NCBI GenBank assembly: GCA_963556255.1
Contig: OY744605.1
Span: 10,360,826-10,424,825, forward strand
DNA length: 64,000 bases
Origin: Allolobophora icterica
Taxonomy: Eukaryota; Annelida; Clitellata; Crassiclitellata; Lumbricidae
Reading direction: 5' to 3'
The position numbers and the translations under genes were made by a program. Below are positions 1 to 10,859 of this stretch, one piece after another; position 1 is the stretch's first letter; each line of letters opens with the position of its first letter. The notes under the pieces are model-generated. The model was not told where the DNA came from, searched no databases, and saw only the letters and a list, made by a program, of their open reading frames with translations.

Positions 1-288
1 TCCAGCGTTTACCATGACCCATGACTCATCACTTTCAAAATTGCTTTGCTTTAGTATTAGTAGTATGAGTAATAGTAGTAACAGAAATAAATCTATAATG
101 GAAAGTAGGGATGAAAAAAGTATACCTATAATAATCAGTGTCTTATTACTTTTCATAAAGTCTCTGAATAACGATCGAATACTCGTAGAGGCGCTTTATA
201 ATGTTCAATACAACAAAAAGCATAAGCTTATATAAAAATTGCAGTTACAATTGTAATCATAATTAATATTTCCAATAAATTATATATA
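1..288. other. No recognised feature
   Basis: AT-rich sequence with a 73-codon open frame that shows no domain, signal peptide or codon pattern suggesting a gene. I see nothing I can name here. Confidence 0.5.
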
Positions 289-739
289 TACTAGCTGTAA
301 ACCCGTGAAAAATCACGGTATAGCCTATAAAAAACAATTATTATTGCAGTGATAACAATAACGTCATATTATAGGCCTATAGCCGTCGTCAAGACAACCG
401 TCAAGACAACCGTCGCCAAGGCGGCAGTATATAGTGACGTCACAATAGTGTTTGTTTACGGGACAGACAGACAGACAGACAGACGTACAACGGTTATTAT
501 GTAAGTTGATATATATACATACATATATATGTATAGCTAGTATATATATGTATAGCTAGTATATATATATATGTCTGTCTGTCCGTCCCGTAACAAACAC
601 TATTGTGACGTCACTATACTGCCGCCTTGGCGACGGTTGTCTTGACGACGGCTATAGGCCTATAATGTGACGTTATTGTTATCACTGCAATAATAATTGT
701 TTTTTATATACCGTGATTTTTCACGGGTTACAGCTAGTA
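289..739. repeat. 451-bp palindromic mobile element (foldback/MITE-like)
   Basis: The left arm (about 289-485) and right arm (about 570-739) are reverse complements over most of their length. Both carry the same landmarks in mirror order: ACTAGCTGTAACCCG at the tips, a GTGATTTTTCACGG motif, AATAATTGTTTTTTATA, AGGCCTATAG, CCGTCGTCAAGAC, GTGACGTCAC and a GACA run. The centre is an AT-rich TATATGTATAGCTAG stretch. Single-arm copies occur at 17491-17864. The superfamily is not certain. Confidence 0.8.
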
Positions 740-1187
740 AGGGCCTATATATAAATACAATAACGGTAATAACAGCATTAATGAATAAGAAATTTAGGAC
801 GTAGGCCTACATCACGTCAATCGTGTGACGTCACAGTAGGCCTATATGGTTTCCAGACGACATTATCTAGCCTATTTTAAACCGACAACTTCTTTAATTT
901 GAATATCATTTTGAAAAATTATTTAGGCCTACTTTTGAAGTATTAGACAACTTTGTCGTAAACGGTTTGCTTTTGCAGTAGCGCTTGGGTTTTTTCGATT
1001 TGCTCGGGATTTACCTACAACCATGTTTCTTGTAATATTGACCTTCATTGTGACAATAGGCGACGTTTATTTTTCTCATAGTCGTAGTACTTTCCTTTAT
1101 AGGCCTACTAAGTTGAAGAAACGGACATCTGCAGAATTCAGCAAACGAATGAAGGCTCACTTAATATAAGAAAGCTTTTGATAGTGC
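740..1187. other. No recognised feature
   Basis: Intergenic AT-rich DNA with several AGGCCTA words (about 803, 838, 925, 1103). No coding or RNA feature seen. Confidence 0.5.
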
Positions 1188-1190
1188 GCA

Positions 1191-1724
1191 TAGGCGTAAT
1201 TTATGTGGGGATACACATAGCCCCCCACATTTTGGACAGGGATACCGTAGCCCCACTTTTTAAACAATGTCAATCAATATTTTATTATTGTGGCTTCCCA
1301 GAGATCGCAGTCTCCGCCTTACTTCATGTGCGTAGACACAGTGAGGAGTAGGTAAAACAAAAGTACGAAAGTACTTAAATACGCAGATAAACCGAAAGCC
1401 AGACGAAGAGAGTAACAGGTAATCAGACAGGCAGACTTTCAACCACACAGGTCACCATATCCAAACCTGCTAGCTGAAGAAGGCTCCCTCCGTTACACAA
1501 TATAAACATTTAAGACGTCGTTGATTTTGATACGGAAAATGAATAAAATTAATGTGTTCTAAATAGAAAACGTGTAGATGACATTTGCCGTTATGGAGGT
1601 AAGTTCATCAGCGTTTCATAACCAGTTACTGGCAGGGTAATATGTCCAAAAAATGGTCTCCACGAGAAAAGCGAAAGTGTAGAAGAAATTGGCACCCCAC
1701 TGTTTAGACCATAATTACGCCTCT
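1191..1724. repeat. Possible MITE with imperfect terminal inverted repeats
   Basis: The left end reads CATAGGCGTAATTTATG and the right end, reverse complemented, reads CAGAGGCGTAATTATGG, so the termini match over about 15 bases. I could not find a matching target duplication at the two edges, so the boundaries and family are uncertain. The left-end sequence resembles the MITE at 56587-56727. Confidence 0.4.
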
Positions 1725-2159
1725 GATTACAATTACAATTGAGCGCTGACCTTGCAAATCCAAGAGAAACGGTTCGATTATTTTATATACTCTGACGAAT
1801 ACATTTACAAGTTTTACCGTGTTAAGTTACAATTACAGTTAAAATGATCAAACTCAACAGTGGCGCAACCGACTCGAACCAGTTAAATTACCGTCGAATG
1901 ATGCAGACTTCAAATTAGCATTGCTACCATTGCTGTGTACCTTCAAGTAGCTATCTGATTGGACGAGGTTGGACTCTAATGAGTCTCTCTTGAGTTGGCG
2001 CTATATAAATTTGCAATTACAATTACTGGCCGCTAACGCCATCGCTTACCCCACTCCCGGTTCAGTCTTTAAAACGGGAACATTCAATTAACAATTTAAC
2101 ACGGTTAAGTAGTCATTAGAGGGGGCTGTTACCCATTCGTACAACCCTTCTAATCTACC

Positions 2160-2960
2160 CCGGATCCTATCACGTCCTCAGTCTTCTACCCTCAGGCGTT
2201 CTTATCGAATCGACCCTTTCAGGGTATTTATCTCCCTTCCATCTCGGCCGATCATCCAGTGGCGACGGTGTATCCCATCTCCCACTTAAATTACAAGTCA
2301 TTATACGCCCCTCCTTCCAGAGTCCGGCGACACCGGTAAGTCGGGCACGTAGCGGCCGGGATGAGCGACCGTACGAGGCGAGGTGAGACCGGGTCTTAGC
2401 GTCGCTCCTACCCTTCGGACGGGGCTGAATAATTGAACGGGGGAAAACGAAACAGAATGACAATTAATCGCCGTTGCTAAAGACCACTTTAATTGAATTG
2501 AAATCCGGACGCCGGTTTAGCCAGCCGACCTCGGACGCATTTACCGGCATTATTTTTCAATTTGTTCCCAAGATATATCCGCCAGGCTGTCCCGACGGGC
2601 GATCGCTAAAGTCCCCCTGATGAGAATTGATTCCCGTCGCCGACAGGTTTATCTCTACACGTCGCTTCGAGGGAAGGACGGCCGCCCGCCCGGCAGACGA
2701 TCCGCGCCACGCACCGTTCAAGCGACAGGTGCCCGTGGTGTCCCAGACGCCGGCTATTGGTGCGTTGACGGACGCAGGATGGCGCCCCTCGCTGCGGCGC
2801 GGACTGGAGACGCGTGCGAGCCAGATGCTGCGTTTATGAAGGACTTAGCGTTTATCGGAAAGGCTGCCGGCAGACTTGTTGGACTCGGAACTTGGACCAC
2901 CCACTCTCGTATAGGCCGAGGCTGGGCAAATGAAGTCGTTAGAACGTTATAATTGTGGTC
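2160..2960. other. CpG-rich low-repeat stretch, function unknown
   Basis: Clearly richer in GC and in CpG dinucleotides than the surrounding AT-rich DNA. There is no microsatellite, no transposon signature and no convincing protein; the small open frames on both strands look like compositional shadows. It could be a CpG-island-like promoter, an unrecognised exon or a conserved non-coding element. Confidence 0.35.
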
Positions 2961-3097
2961 AGTCTTTGGGTTCTTGTATCGAGAGATTGGTATCTCATTG
3001 TCGTAATTGTAGTTGCGGCTGTTGTTTAAGTTTTAGTTGCAGTTGACAATTGTTACTGTCACTGTTGTTGTGATTGTTAATTACCTTTAGATAATGA

Positions 3098-3170
3098 TTC
3101 GGATGAGACTCGAACCCGCACTGTCCGCGTAACGCGGCGAGCCCCTAACCTATCGGCTACCTTGCTCAAC
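3098..3170 (-). repeat. tRNA-like SINE head remnant
   Basis: The reverse strand carries an A-box-like TAGCCGATAGG and a B-box-like GGTTCGAGTC at tRNA spacing. The acceptor and anticodon stems do not pair well (mismatches at several positions), so this is a tRNA-derived SINE or pseudo-tRNA rather than a working tRNA gene. Confidence 0.45.
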
Positions 3171-3176
3171 TAAGTA

Positions 3177-3500
3177 TTGTGCATTAATTATAATGTATTG
3201 CATTGTATTATTGCATGGTATTGCATCATATCGTGCTGTATTATATCATATTGTATTGTTTCGTATTGTATTGTACGTATTGTATTGTATCTCATGGCAT
3301 TATATCGTATTGTATCATATTGTATCATATTGTTTTGCATCGTATTGTATCGTATTGTATTGTATCGTATTGTATCGTAGTGTATCGTATTACATTGCAT
3401 TGCATTTTATTGTATTATATTGCTTGCATCATATTATATTGTATCAAGTTGTATTGTATTGTATAGTATTACATCGTTACGTATACTGTGTTGTATTGCA
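3177..3500. repeat. Degenerate TATTG/TATCG microsatellite
   Basis: Imperfect 5- and 10-base repeats of TATTGTATCG over about 320 bases. All six frames are open because of the repeat, so the open frames here are not genes. Confidence 0.9.
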
Positions 3501-3960
3501 TACAGATAGCAGCCACAATTGACGGTGTTCTTGTCTAATCGAGCATTCGCGCCTAATCCCGTGTTAAGTGGAGTCATTTTCCCGCCGGCGGGAAATCTCT
3601 GGTCGTTCGCTGCAGGTGCTCGTTTGTAATTGGGGTTGTAAAATTAACGGCAGTTTGTATGTTCGACATCCGTCATGCTGCAGGATTTTAACAGACGACA
3701 AATTCATGACTACTTAGTCCTGGATATCAACTGCTGGAGGCACTTACGACTTATGCTATAGATACCGAATTTACAGTGAAAAACGATAGGACAAAACATC
3801 ACCAAACAATAGAATACAATACATTATAGTACGATACAGACCCACACTCATACAAGCATACATACATGCTTATATTCATATTAGATAATATATTCATACA
3901 TACACGTACGTGCATACATACATATACATGTGTGTATTCTGCATATATAAATAATACATA
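3501..3960. other. No recognised feature
   Basis: Intergenic sequence ending in scattered CATA repeats. No gene seen. Confidence 0.5.
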
Positions 3961-3971
3961 GTCTGCATGTC

Positions 3972-4200
3972 AATTCAATTCAATTCAATTCAACTTTATT
4001 GATCCGAATTCAAAACAAAAGAACAGTAGGCACCAATCGGAATGTAAAAACATTCGGGATACAATAGGGAAAGCCCAAAAGGGACATACGTCTCGCTTAA
4101 TTAGGGCTGCCTATTTGTTACATAGCAATAAGATGGCACCAAAAAAAGAAGAAAATGATGGGAACAAAACCATGCCCTGAAAATAATGTCCTTGGGGTAT
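3972..4200 (-). mobile_element. LINE 3'-end fragment (CR1-like tail)
   Basis: The reverse strand ends in AATAAAGTTGAATTGAATTG followed by more AATTG repeats. A polyadenylation-like AATAAA leading into a short tandem repeat is a typical 3' terminus of CR1-clade LINEs. No reverse-transcriptase coding is left. A similarly organised tail is at 43075-43210. Confidence 0.55.
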
Positions 4201-4329
4201 AGTATGAATGAAAAGTAAAAAGACTAGTTGAAAATACAAGAAAATGCAAACAAACAAAACAAAAACAAAAAACCGAACAGAAAATGCATCAGATGATCAG
4301 CATGGCTCAGCCGAGCACCTATTACTGTA

Positions 4330-5035
4330 AACAGGATTACAGAAAAGACATACATACACATACATGAATACAACCATACATTCACACATACATACATACA
4401 TGCTTACAATCGTACAGAAATGCATACCTACATTCATAAATATATGCACACACACATACATACATACATGCATACATATATAGATAGATACAGAAGTATA
4501 ATGTAAACTGACCATATACTTCGCTAATAGTGCAACAGAATAGGCAGTGTGTAAGTCATGCAAAACAGTGGCGTCCCTGGCGATTAAAACATTACGCCAA
4601 GTTCAGCACAAGGGCCGACTGTAGACATCTACCGAGTTTGCATTCAACCGTCGAAATGCAAATACGCATGTATGCATGAGTATGTATGTGTGCAAGGAAG
4701 AATGTATACTGTATGTATGCATGTATATATATATTCGCGTGTATCATTTTACGTATATATGGATGTATGAATGTGTTTATGCATGTATGTAAGTATGTAT
4801 GTTATATATATATATATTCGTTTATTGAGAAAAACTGGATGGCACACCGCACCCATGTTGCATGTTGTATGTATAATATTATCTTTGTATGTATGTATGT
4901 ATGTATGTGTATATGGATACATTTATGTATGTATGCATGCATATATATGTTTGTATCATTGTTTGTATGTATGGATGTTTGAGTGTTGTGTGTGTATGCA
5001 TGTATAAAAGTATGTATGACATGTATGCATATCAC
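4330..5035. repeat. CATA / GTAT tetranucleotide repeat tracts
   Basis: Interrupted CATA tracts (about 4345-4490) switch to GTAT tracts (about 4675-5030), with unique sequence between. The apparent Cys/Tyr/Met-rich proteins on both strands are repeat translation. Confidence 0.85.
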
Positions 5036-5195
5036 ATCTCGTTTCTTAATACCACCTGCGCCGCCTAGCGAATTCAGCTATACACTGGAATTGTTTGACT
5101 GTGAATGGAAATATCAGACATGGAGTGTGATAGACAGAGAGAGGAAAACAGACAGAGACAGACAGGGAGAGACAGAGACAGAGAGACACAGAGAG

Positions 5196-5309
<114 letters not shown>

Positions 5310-5357
5310 AGAGACACAGACAGAGACACAAACACAGACACAGACACAGACAGAGAG

Positions 5358-5560
5358 AGGCGTGGTCAACGCCAGTCTTGTTGTCAAGACCTTAAACCTC
5401 AAGACCAAGACCAAGACCAATACCTTGAACCTCAAGACCAAGACCAAGACCAAGACCTTGAACCTCAAGACCAAGACCAAGACCAAGACCTTGAACCTCA
5501 AGACCAAGACCAAGACCAAGACCTTGAACCTCAAGACCAAGACCGAGACCAAGGCCCAAA
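5358..5560. repeat. CAAGAC-rich minisatellite element, copy 1 (partial)
   Basis: Four to five near-identical units built from CTCAAGACCAAGACCAAGAC plus CTTGAAC follow a GGTCAACGCCAGTCTTGTTG segment. The same family recurs at 6808-7010 and 26460-26672, so this is a dispersed repeat with internal tandem units. Confidence 0.85.
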
Positions 5561-6414
5561 AAAATCACAGTCGTATCCAGACTTCTATTCCTTACTAAAA
5601 ATTGTCCAGTCGGACTACTCGTTATTTTAATGAAAACATTAGTTTTTTCTTTTATTCAAGCAAAACAACTTTAAATGGAGACTGCAGAGAATTCCGAATT
5701 CGTATTTACAAAAGTCCTTCATGCGAAATGTTATTCCAAATGCCTGTTGAATTTGATAAAAACCAATTTGCTCAGATTTTTCTGACCAAAACGTGACCTG
5801 TGGGGCGTCATTAAAATTCTGCCATGTGAAAAAACACGGTCTACAAGTGCTGAAATCCCTTGCACACAAAGCAGCTTTCAAGAACCGGATGTTGTCGCAA
5901 TCGAAGGTCGCCTTGTCGTGTGTTTGCCGTGTGTTGATGTCGACCCTCGACTGCTTGTTCTTTTACTTGCACTTTTATTTAACGTGCCTAACTTTTCTAT
6001 AGAAGATTCACGACGAACTTTGTTTAATTAATAAATGAATTTAATTAAAGAAACAAATATATACACTAACTCTACGGGAACTTCCACGTAGTATTAAAGC
6101 GTTTAGATATTAAATCGGACTATCTCAAATGTTGCTTCGTACAGCCTAACTACAGATCGTTCTTTCGCGTCAGTCTCTGAATCTGACGGACTAATACTCT
6201 GCCGCCGCCGCTGGTCGCTCCTCTCGATGTTGATCGCTCGACCGTTGTTCTCACGTCGCGCTCGTCAGTAGTACAAGTCCCGTATTCTCCTTTTCCTTCC
6301 GTTAAGTAGGAACTTCAGCGTGCATCGGTCAGCCCCCTCCCCACGTCATGCTATCGTCAATTAGTGTCAGATTGCTCCTCGAGACGCGGGTCGTCGCTCG
6401 CCTGCAGCGCGGGC
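5561..6414. other. No recognised gene; CpG-rich toward the right
   Basis: Unique-looking sequence without a convincing open frame. From about 6180 it becomes rich in CpG and in CGTCGT/TCGCTCG words and leads into the 26-bp array at 6415. Confidence 0.4.
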
Positions 6415-6492
6415 GGTGTCTGGTTACACCATAGCCGCGAGGTGTCCTATTACACCTTGGCTGTGTGGTGTCCGATTACACCTCGGCCTCGC
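6415..6492. promoter_or_regulatory. Three 16-bp quasi-palindromes on a 26-bp period
   Basis: GGTGTCTGGTTACACC (6415-6430), GGTGTCCTATTACACC (6441-6456) and GGTGTCCGATTACACC (6467-6482) are each inverted GGTGT/ACACC half-sites, repeated with an exact 26-bp step. The half-sites resemble T-box core motifs (AGGTGT/ACACCT). This may be a short minisatellite or a clustered binding site; the regulatory role is inference. Confidence 0.45.
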
Positions 6493-6807
6493 TGCCTTCA
6501 TTGTTGACCAAGTGGAGACTGGCTTTCGTCCGTCATCATCCTATCTCGACCGTCAACGACGACTCCATCGTGATGATGATGACATCTCGTCGTTGTCGTC
6601 GATCTCCTCACGCGACAGATGTAAATGTACAAATTAATCATGAGTCTGTTTCGAAATCATTCCATGGTAAATAACCGGAAGTCAAAATAATTGTCCAAAA
6701 CAACAGTGCCTCATTCACACCGTGTAAATAGGCCTACTAAAGCAATAACTGTATGAGTAATTATTGGATTAATTTTTAAAATTCTTGCCGTTTATTAAAA
6801 TTAATGA

Positions 6808-7010
6808 CTGTTCATATTGACAAAAGTCTTGGTCTTGGTCTTGCAAAACCAAGACCAAGACTTTGAACCTCAAGACCAAGACCAAGACCTTGAACCTCAA
6901 GACCAAGACCAAGACCTTTGGTCTCAAGACCAAGACCAAGACCAAGACTTTTAAAAACGAACTCGAGTGCACTCGAGACCAAGACCTTGGTCTCGAGGAC
7001 AACAAGACTG
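6808..7010. repeat. CAAGAC-rich dispersed repeat, copy 2
   Basis: Begins AATGACTGTTCATATTGACA and ends with a short inverted motif (GAGACCAAGACC / GGTCTCGAGG) followed by ACAACAAGACTGG. Copy 3 at 26460-26672 shares both ends, so the unit is about 205 bp with internal CAAGAC tandem repeats. A trailing GGTCAAC resembles the head of copy 1. Confidence 0.8.
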
Positions 7011-7075
7011 GTCAACGTTTAGATTCCGAGTTCAAGAAAAAATTAATCTGCTAACTCATCACACTTACTCATTAT

Positions 7076-7123
7076 TCATTATTCATATTCATATTCATAT
7101 TCATATTCATATTCATATTCAAT
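7076..7123. repeat. (ATTCAT)n microsatellite
   Basis: Hexanucleotide tandem repeat of ATTCAT, about eight units. Confidence 0.9.
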
Positions 7124-7889
7124 GTTGCCTCTTGCGATTAACATAATGACTGCGTGTCTTTATGAGAAATGCGAAAATCGATGGTAAGATTCAAATCTCT
7201 GCCAGTATAGAGGAAGATACTCAAATATTTCTGCGCTATAATCGCCCTATGAAGACATTGAGGGGTATCTCAAAGGTTATCCTCTCCTAGACTGTAAGTC
7301 CGTGGCATAGCGTCGTTCACAAATAGCTCAACATATGACAATTTTGCTGCTTAGCGACGATTCGAGCGGCGCAGAATAGGATGACTGAAGCTGTCGATTC
7401 GGAATTTAGACAAGCCTGCTAGAACAGAACTATAGTAATCCAACCGCGTCAAAATGAATCGTAATCGTAATCGTAAACCGTACATTTCTAAAGCGCAGGG
7501 AGCCTGCTTATTCACGAGCGCTGGAGGAATACGGAGCGGGTAATAAGATAAATTTAGCCTGGTGACATTAATCTGACAAAAGCAGGACCTGCAGAAGGTC
7601 ATTCTAGGCCTACAAGGAATCGAAAATATTAGTTGAACAGTCTTTCAGAGGGCAACAACTGAAAATCTATGCGGACATGGTATGAAACTACATCAAAGGA
7701 GGTTGCGATTTGACATTGCATGATTGTGAAGCAATGGCACCAGCTTTACCATAGAAAAGTGTATCTGCACCAAGCTTAAACACTTTCAAACATAAACGAG
7801 ATAGTTGGGTGGAGTGGTATACGGTGCCTTGCTCTTAGCTTCAGAGTAGCGCTTTAGAAATTTGGAGGTTACGATGCTGCTTAGACCAT
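7124..7889. other. No gene; fragments of the AGCGC-type interspersed repeat
   Basis: Contains CGTAATCGTAATCGTAA near 7450, the phrase GCCTGCTTATTCACGAGCGCTGG (about 7502-7524) and GCGCTTTAGAAATTTGGAGG (about 7850), which recur elsewhere (11040-11260, 31150-31210, 38550-38600). These are tails of a dispersed LINE/SINE family. Confidence 0.4.
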
Positions 7890-8324
7890 CAGTGCCGGAT
7901 TTACCTAAAAGCTAAAAAAGCTACAGCAGAGGGCCTCACAATCTGCAGGGGCCTAAAAATATGTATAATATCTTTGGGTGGCTTTTAAATTTTTTTATTG
8001 CATTGTATTTAGAAATTTATAAAGCGCGTCTCACAGAATAAATATTCAAAGGCGCTCTCAGCACTGAAGCACCGGGGAAACCGAAATGCCTTTAGGGAAC
8101 GCGAATGTTTAACCTTTTTAAATGGCTTGTGTAACAAATTCCACCTCGCCTGAGTAAATGCATCCGTTTGAAAATAATTGGAATTTTTCACTGCAAGCCT
8201 TGGCATTTAAATAATTTAAAGGCATATATATTTTCAAGTTTTGTGAGATCTTCTGGTGTAATTTTTAACAAGGGCCTCCAAGCTTAAATAGCTTAAGGCC
8301 TCAACAAGCCTAAATCCGGTACTG
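7890..8324. repeat. Probable hAT-like MITE
   Basis: The termini are CAGTGCCGGATTTA and, reverse complemented, CAGTACCGGATTTA, with subterminal AGGGCCT motifs on both sides. CAGTG ends are typical of hAT elements. No convincing 8-bp target duplication was found, so the ends or flanks may have decayed. Confidence 0.55.
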
Positions 8325-8800
8325 CCGATGCATCGCTAAGGGCGGGGTCAAACATTACATCGGGTACAAAAAGCCGGAGAGATTTCGGCTCGTTTAAACC
8401 GCTTATGCTAAGCACATCGTTAACAGTAGGTAAGTATGTATCCTGAATACTTATATAGCGCTTATTCGGCCACTTAAAAGCGCTGATGGTGCTGAGCATA
8501 TTCCCGAGTTTTCGAAAATTGGTCGGAACCAATTCTGGTCAAAATGGTTTTGTCTGCTTAAGGAACCGCTCTGTGTCAAACATATTTTAAAACATTATTC
8601 GCCCGATACTCTCTGAATGTCTCTATGCTTTACTGTGTGTTTCTTTCTCAGTGTATCTGTCCGTGTTTCGTGCTGTCTCTTTCTGATATGCGTATGTATA
8701 TCTTGACATTAAAGTGTTAAAGCTGATCTGGTTTTGAACGATGATAGTTTCTATTTAGCCTATACTTCGTCTTTATCTCCTTTCTGTCTTTCGGTTGGGT
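8325..8800. other. No recognised feature
   Basis: Intergenic sequence. A 79-codon minus-strand open frame (8293-8532) overlaps the repeat above and has no recognisable domain. Confidence 0.4.
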
Positions 8801-8808
8801 TGTCTGTG

Positions 8809-9085
8809 TGTATGTATGTAATGTATGTATGTATGTATGTATGTATGTATGTATGTGTGTATGTATGTATGTATGTATGTATGTATGTATGTATGTATTT
8901 ATGTATGTATGTATGTATGCATGCATGCATGTATGTATGTATGTATGCATATATGTGTGTATACATGTATGCATGTGTCTGTCTGCCTGTGTGTCTGTCT
9001 GTCTGCATGATTGGGTATGTATAATTATGTGTATGCATGTGGTATGTATGTATGTATGTCTATCTGTCTGTTTATCTACCTGTCT
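8809..9085. repeat. (GTAT)n and GTCT tetranucleotide tract
   Basis: A long GTAT run (8809-8976) is followed by interrupted GTCT/GTAT repeats. Open frames on both strands are repeat translation. Confidence 0.95.
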
Positions 9086-9145
9086 GTCTGTCGGTCAAGC
9101 ATTTTACTAGCACAATTCTAGGACAACTTTCGAAAAGCACTCTTC

Positions 9146-9183
9146 TGCGCATGCGTACATTATGGGGTTGAGTGAGCATGCGC
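9146..9183. promoter_or_regulatory. Two NRF1-like palindromic sites
   Basis: TGCGCATGCGT at 9146-9156 and GCATGCGC at 9176-9183 match the known NRF1 core GCGCATGCGC or half of it. They lie about 165-200 bp upstream of the TATA box at 9341. Function is inference from motif and position. Confidence 0.4.
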
Positions 9184-9215
9184 GTATGCTTGGCTGTTGC
9201 GCCTCATTATATTAC

Positions 9216-9223
9216 TTACGTCA
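9216..9223 (+). promoter_or_regulatory. CRE-like site TTACGTCA
   Basis: TTACGTCA is a one-base variant of the palindromic cAMP-response element TGACGTCA. It lies about 120 bp upstream of the TATA box of the adjacent secreted-protein gene, a usual distance for CREB/bZIP control of peptide genes. Function is inference. Confidence 0.4.
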
Positions 9224-9340
9224 TGCAGTGTATGGATGAAGACCAAATGTCTCGAAGACTCAAGCGAGCCAATCTTTCCTCACGGCAGCCGTCAGCTCCG
9301 TTGGCTTAGCTTCCCCGATTCCCCTATAGAACGCTGAGTA

Positions 9341-9348
9341 TATAAAAG
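9341..9348 (+). promoter_or_regulatory. TATA box (TATAAAAG) of the secreted-precursor gene
   Basis: A consensus TATAAAAG is followed by GGGCG and, about 30 bp later, a likely start site near 9371-9376. The ATG lies 81 bp downstream of the box, giving a short leader of about 50 bases. It is the best core promoter seen in the window. Confidence 0.7.
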
Positions 9349-9421
9349 GGCGACTACTCGAAGCTTCGACTAGAGCTCCTTACCAGCGTGGATTTTATGC
9401 CTTCCTCCTTTTCGATCAACC

Positions 9422-9874
9422 ATGCGAACCATACTTCCTTTCACTACTGGAATCATTCTGCTAATCGTCCAATTCACCTTCGAAACCTTAGCCGACAGCA
9501 GGAACAAAGGAAAATATGACACAGCGGAAGTGACGTCATGGGCCCGTCGACATCCGGCGACCGAAGGAAATTCGAATCCCTTCAATAAGGTGGGCGTTGT
9601 GGACGGTCCGTCAAGAACCTTCTGGATGGGATGGGACAGCCTAGATGACGAGGACTTGTGTCTGGATGAGAAGACACCGATGGTCAAGCGGCGTGGATGG
9701 GGAAAGAGAATGGTCAGCGGAGGAGGTCAACAGAGGTCAGCAACGGGAAACGAAGAGGGGATGGAGGTCTCCGGGGTTGACGGTAGAGGGCGGGAAGAAC
9801 GGCAGACTACGTCAGCGTCGACGTGTGCTTACTGGGAGATAGAGACCAAGAATCGAATTTACAACGCTGTGCGG
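9422..9874 (+). CDS. Secreted peptide-precursor-like protein, first coding exon (partial)
   Basis: Begins at an ATG in good context (CAACCATG) just downstream of a TATA promoter. The first ~25 residues form a signal peptide with the hydrophobic core GIILLIVQFTF, so the product is probably secreted. The rest is polar and low in cysteine, with a basic stretch VKRRGWGKR that looks like a prohormone-convertase site. A Gly before KR would leave a C-terminal Trp-amide. Two cysteines are present before the exon end (DLCLDE, STCAYW). The exon closes in phase 0 at a donor (GCGG|GTAAGA) after codon 151, so the protein continues in an exon I could not identify. I do not recognise the family; a neuropeptide or peptide-hormone precursor fits best, and a non-hormone secreted protein is the alternative. 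Confidence 0.6.
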
Positions 9875-10489
9875 GTAAGAAATGAATCCAGTTGTCATTA
9901 TTAATTAATTAGTTAATTAATTCGTTCGGTCGTTTCGTCGGTCATTAATAAATAAATAAATTCATTCATTCTGTCATTTGATCATATTCTGTTCTTCCTC
10001 AATTGTTTTCTTTATCTTTTTTCTTTGTTCCGACCGATTCTTTTAAAAATGAGCAGGTTCTAGGCCATACGATAGTTATACAAAACCGAGTATCACTACA
10101 TTTCCCTTCTTTTACTAATTTCCTGTCGCCTGTTCTGTCAGCCAAGCTTGAATCTATAGTAAGCATTAAGTATGTGTAAAATAATTCGTGTACTCTGTTA
10201 TGCTCATTATATTATTTAAATGCATCAAGGATCCGATTTCTTCTTTACACGTTCTGCAGAATTAATAAATCATATCAGTGTTGTTGATTTCTCTATTTTG
10301 CTTAAACCGAGCCAGAGCATTTCTAGTTCGGTTTCAGAAAATCGAAAAATGATACTGAAATGATTTATTAATTCTAGACTGATCCATATAAATCTTTGCT
10401 CTATTATTTAAACCAACAGAATATATACATATTATATGAATTGATCTTTTTGTTAGTTTTCGTTCGGCTCATTCCGTTTGTTTTGTGTA
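9875..10489 (+). other. Start of intron after the secreted-precursor exon
   Basis: Follows the donor at 9875. AT-rich with TTAATTAATTAG and AAATAAAT words. No further exon could be assigned; the next exon may lie anywhere to the right or may be hidden by the repeats that follow. Confidence 0.4.
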
Positions 10490-10494
10490 AAAAG

Positions 10495-10586
10495 CAAACA
10501 GACAAACAGAGAGACTGACTTACAGACAGACTGACAGACAGACAAACAGACACAGTTAGACAAACAGACAGAAAGACTGACTGACT

Positions 10587-10672
<86 letters not shown>

Positions 10673-10705
10673 AAGGCTGACTGACAGACAGACAGAAAGA
10701 CTGAC
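10495..10705. repeat. (GACA)n microsatellite
   Basis: Tetranucleotide GACA run, nearly perfect between about 10584 and 10670, with degenerate flanks. The Cys/Leu/Ser/Val open frame on the reverse strand is repeat translation. Confidence 0.95.
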
Positions 10706-10859
10706 AGTCTAATTGGACAGTCTGTCCAATTAGTTGTTCTGAATCTCCAATTATTTACGATTTGCCTTTGTTCTATTTGTACTGTATGTTCCAAATCTCT
10801 GTTTTAATTCTGTGATTTATTGTATTTTTGTATTTTGCTTTGTATTTGCGAGACTTTCT

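Noticed and set aside
3098..3170. Functional tRNA gene
   Set aside because: A- and B-box-like motifs are present, but acceptor and anticodon stems are mismatched and no clear anticodon loop forms. Treated as a SINE remnant.
8809..9010. CRISPR-like regular repeats
   Set aside because: The periodicity is a four-base microsatellite with no spacers, and the genome is eukaryotic.
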